Part shown: positions 61,355-64,000 of the stretch, piece after piece
Layout of the letters: each line of letters begins with the position of its first letter
How positions within the stretch are numbered: the first letter of the stretch is position 1
Source of the DNA: JACRCT01 sp049841135
GTDB lineage: Bacteria > Myxococcota > Myxococcia > Myxococcales > UBA5297
Direction of reading: 5' to 3'
DNA: 64,000 nucleotides
Assembly (NCBI GenBank): GCA_049841135.1
Contig: JASGHK010000004.1
Location: 1,116,001-1,180,000, forward strand
Program-made: the position numbers and the translations under genes
The notes under the pieces: model-generated
Databases searched by the model: none
Told to the model about the DNA's origin: nothing
What the model saw: only the letters and a program-made list of their open reading frames with translations

Positions 61355-62194
61355 TCAGCGGGCCACCCGCCTCTGCCGCGTCAGGATGCGCGCGACGACG
61401 TTCAAGGTGAGCACCAGCACCACCAGCACCAGCGCCGCGGCCCACGCCTGCTGGTGCCAGTCGGCATAGGGCGAGACGGCGTACGTGAAGATCTGCACCG
61501 GCAGCGAGGCCACCGGCTGGTCGAGGCCCTGCCCCCAGAACCGGCTGTTGAAGGCGGTGAAGAGCAGCGGCGCCGTCTCCCCGGCGGCCCGTGCGAGCGC
61601 CAGCATCGCGCCGGTGGCCACCCCGGGCGCGGCCGTGCGCAGGACGACCTTGAGGGTCGCCCGCCACTGTGGCACCCCCAGCGCGAGCGCGGCCTCCCGC
61701 AGGCTGCCCGGCACCAGGCGCAAGAGCTCCTCGGTGGTGCGGGTCACCGTGGGGAGCATGAGGATGGCCAGCGCCGCGCTGCCGGCGATCGCCGAGAAGC
61801 GGCGCATCGAGAGGACCAGCACCGTGTAGACGAACAGGCCGACGACGATGGAGGGCACCCCGGTCATGACGTCGGCGCTGAAGCGGATGAGCTTGCCCAA
61901 CCGGCCGTCGCCGAACTCCGCGAGGTAGACCCCCGCCAGGATCCCCACCGGCAGCCCGATGAGGCAGGCGAGGCCCAGCAAGGTGAGCGTGCCGACGATG
62001 GCGTTGGCCATGCCGCCCCCCGGCTCGCCCACGGGCGCCGGCAGCCGGGTGAGGAAGGCCCAGTCGAGCCCGCCCGCCCCTTGCCGCACCACGTAGCCCA
62101 GGACGCTCAAGAGCGGCACGACGGCGGCCGCGGTCGCCAGGACACAGGCCACCCGGACGGCGCGGTCGACCGCACGGCGGCGCGCGAGGCTCAT
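61355..62194 (-). CDS. pstA: Phosphate ABC transporter permease PstA
   Basis: 279 residues with six membrane segments and the permease EAA-like loop (LALGVPQWRATLKVVLRTAAPG). MTGVPSIVVGLFVY and GETAPLLFTAFNSRF are typical PstA motifs. Its ATG overlaps the pstC stop (ATGA). With PstC it forms the inner-membrane channel. Confidence 0.95.
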   Translation of the reverse strand: MSLARRRAVDRAVRVACVLATAAAVVPLLSVLGYVVRQGAGGLDWAFLTRLPAPVGEPGGGMANAIVGTLTLLGLACLIGLPVGILAGVYLAEFGDGRLGKLIRFSADVMTGVPSIVVGLFVYTVLVLSMRRFSAIAGSAALAILMLPTVTRTTEELLRLVPGSLREAALALGVPQWRATLKVVLRTAAPGVATGAMLALARAAGETAPLLFTAFNSRFWGQGLDQPVASLPVQIFTYAVSPYADWHQQAWAAALVLVVLVLTLNVVARILTRQRRVAR

Positions 62195-63154
62195 CGCGCC
62201 GCCCCTTCCGCGCGGGTCCGCCGGACGAGGAGCCGGGCGACGATGTTGAGCACCAAGGTCACCGCGAAGAGCAGCAGGCCGATCTCGGAGAGGGCCGACA
62301 GGTACAGGTCCTCGGTGGCCTCCGTGTACTCGTTGGCCACCACGCTGGCCATGGTGTAGCCGGGCGCGAAGAGCGACGCGGCGATCTGCGGCCGGTTGCC
62401 GATGACCATCGTCACCGCCATGGTCTCGCCCAGGGCCCGCCCCAGGCCGAGCGCGACCGCGCCGGTGATGCCCGAGCGCGCCGCCGGGAGCACCACGGTC
62501 CGCAGCGCCTCCCAGCGCGTCGCCCCCAACGCCAAGGCACCCTCGCGCAGCGACTCCGGGACGGCCCTCAGGACCTCGCGGCTGACCGAGGCGACCGTCG
62601 GCAGGATCATGATCGCCAGGATCAGACCCGCGGCGAGCATCCCCACCCCGTGGTGCGGCCCCTGGAAGAGCGGAAGGAACCCCAGCGCCCGCGCGAGCGC
62701 CGGCTCGATCGTCTGCCGCAGCCAGGGCGCGAGCACGAAGATGCCCCACAGGCCGTAGATGACGCTCGGCACCGCCGCCAGCAGCTCGACGACGAACCCC
62801 ATCACCGTGCGCAGCCGCGACCCGGCGAAGCTCGGCCAGGAAGACCGCCACGCCCAGCGACACAGGTACCGCCAGCGCCAGGGCCAGCAGCGACGAGACG
62901 ACGGTCCCGTAGATGAACGGCAGGGCCCCGAAGGCCTCCCGGACCGGGTCCCAGGCGCTGCTGGCGACGAAGCCGAGCCCGAACCGCTCGAGGCTCAGCG
63001 CCGAGGCTCGCGCGAGCTCCAGCGCCATCAGCGCCAGCAACAGCACCAGGCCCAGCGCGAACGCGCCCGTCAGCCGGCGGAAGACGACGTCACCCAGGTT
63101 GCCGCGGGGCTTGAGCACCTTGGCCGCCCAGCCCGCCCCGACCGGCCGAGGCAT
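62191..63154 (-). CDS. pstC: Phosphate ABC transporter permease PstC, frameshifted
   Basis: ATG 63154 has AGGTGAG six bases upstream (ATG 63181 is possible). After repair it is about 321 residues with six membrane segments. Motifs include FIYGTVVSSLLALALAVPVS, then after the shift FVVELLAAVPSVIYGLWGIF, the EAA-like LALGATRWEALRTVVLPAAR and ALGETMAVTMVIGN. The frame breaks near 62827-62832 (gagcttcgcc); inserting GC gives AELLAGSRLRTVMGF. It lies 31 nt after pstS. The operon neighbours are intact, so an indel error is more likely than a loss of function. Confidence 0.9.
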
Positions 63155-63185
63155 CGTTCGCTCACCTGGGACCTGGGCCATGGCT

Positions 63186-64000
63186 TCAGCTCGCGCCCTG
63201 AGGAAGCAGCGGCTTGAGCAGGGTCTCGATGCGCGTGACCACCGGCGCCGGCAGGGGCGCGTAGTGCAGCGCCGGGCCGAAGCGCTGGCCGTCGTGGACC
63301 GCCCACCAGAGGAAACGGGCCAGCGCCTGGCCACGCGCCGGGTCTGCGCTCTCCCGGTAGACGAGGACATAGGTGAAGGAGGCGATGGGGTAGGCGGCGA
63401 CGCCGGGGGCATCGACGATCGACACCCGCAGGTCCGCTGGGATCGACTCCGCGGAGCCCGCCGCCGCCGCGCTGATGCTGGCGATGCTCGGCTCCACGTA
63501 GACGCCAGCCCGGTTTCGCAGCGCGACGACCGGCAGCTCGCTCTGCAGCGCATAGGCGAGCTCGAGGTACCCCAGGGCTCCCGGCGTCGTCTTCACCTGC
63601 CCGGTGACACCTTCGTTTCCCTTGGCCCCCATGCCCACGGGCCAGGCGACGCTGGTGCCGGCGCCCACCTTCGCCTTCCAGTCCGGCGAGGTCTTGGACA
63701 GGTAGTCGGTGAAGACCGCGGTCGTGCCGCTGCCGTCCGACCGGTGGACCACGGCGATGGGCCTGGCCGGCAGGCGCGCTTCCGGGTTGAGCTCGACCAG
63801 CTTCGGGTCGTTCCAGGCGGTGATCTGCCCGAGGTAGATGCCGGCGAGCACCTCTGCACTCAGGCGCAGCGGCTTCGTGCCGGCCTCCGGGAGGTTGTAG
63901 CTCAGGGCCACCGCGCCGAGCGTGGTGGGGATGTGCAGGATGGCGCCACGGACCTTGGCGAGCTGAGCGTCGGTCATGGGCGCATCGCTCGCTCCGAAGT
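63186..64000 (-). CDS. pstS: Phosphate-binding periplasmic protein PstS (5' part outside window)
   Basis: The coding frame is open to the window end. It already shows DFGASDAPMTDAQ at its upstream end (codons near 63970-64000), the classic PstS phosphate-binding loop. Next come YNLPE, ITAWNDPKLVELNPE, HRSDGSGTTAVFTDYLS and a C-terminal domain finishing LPAPVVTRIETLLKPLLPQG. The signal peptide and first strands lie beyond 64000. It captures phosphate in the periplasm for PstCAB and is the first visible gene of pstSCAB-phoU. A Pho box would be expected upstream of it, beyond the window. Confidence 0.95.
   Translation of the reverse strand, partial: FGASDAPMTDAQLAKVRGAILHIPTTLGAVALSYNLPEAGTKPLRLSAEVLAGIYLGQITAWNDPKLVELNPEARLPARPIAVVHRSDGSGTTAVFTDYLSKTSPDWKAKVGAGTSVAWPVGMGAKGNEGVTGQVKTTPGALGYLELAYALQSELPVVALRNRAGVYVEPSIASISAAAAGSAESIPADLRVSIVDAPGVAAYPIASFTYVLVYRESADPARGQALARFLWWAVHDGQRFGPALHYAPLPAPVVTRIETLLKPLLPQGAS

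Overview
The window is about 70% GC. It reads as a chromosome segment of a myxobacterium-like (Myxococcota, former Deltaproteobacteria) organism. The grounds are Asp/Ala-rich secreted lipoproteins, a WGR/DUF4132 protein, a giant PKD- and YD-repeat Rhs lipoprotein, NhaR next to a CPA-type antiporter, and very GC-rich third codon positions. This assignment is inference from gene content; no rRNA, tRNA or CRISPR array was seen.

Layout. (A) 1-646: the 5' part of a chimeric gene in which a signal peptide is joined in frame to the inside of an Rhs C-terminal region; it runs off the window. (B) About 650-10,300: a compact mobile element. A leftward operon (serine recombinase, primase/AAA+ protein, tyrosine recombinase; 1-4 nt overlaps) diverges from a rightward operon (unknown protein, small HTH-like protein, PD-(D/E)XK-like nuclease, CHC2/TOPRIM primase-helicase, broken TubC-like Zn protein). 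The shared intergenic region carries three copies of a 12-bp motif. No capsid, terminase, relaxase or type IV secretion gene is present, so it looks like a satellite or integrative element. (C) 10,448-21,534: a 3,546-residue Rhs lipoprotein with a polymorphic-toxin tip, overlapping a small lipoprotein that may be its immunity protein. The tip and lipoprotein have lower GC than their surroundings. (D) 21.7-46 kb: ordinary chromosomal genes. These include an S51-like peptidase, Cys-rich and other lipoproteins, MolR-like WGR/DUF4132, hydrolases, Tex, a sirtuin, a C39-like peptidase, CheR, MFS, GH3, and a three-gene HPF-like/Rnk-like operon. Several repeat arrays and two inverted copies of a MITE-like element lie between them. 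(E) 46-51 kb: nhaR, a cation/proton antiporter, an RCK (TrkA) protein fused to a cNMP domain, and a double-cNMP protein, which together look like an ion-homeostasis unit. (F) 51.5-55.9 kb: a 1,474-residue lipoprotein with 13 tandem repeats. (G) 56-64 kb: an aldo/keto reductase, a membrane protein, PiT with its DUF47 partner, and, facing them, the high-affinity phosphate operon pstS-pstC-pstA-pstB-phoU, with pstS cut by the window end.

Quality warning. About a dozen genes that look functional each carry a frameshift. Nearly all are explained by loss of one GC/CG dinucleotide, the rest by one base of a G or C homopolymer. This pattern suggests residual indel errors in the assembly rather than true pseudogenes. 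Genes so affected are annotated over their full reconstructed span.
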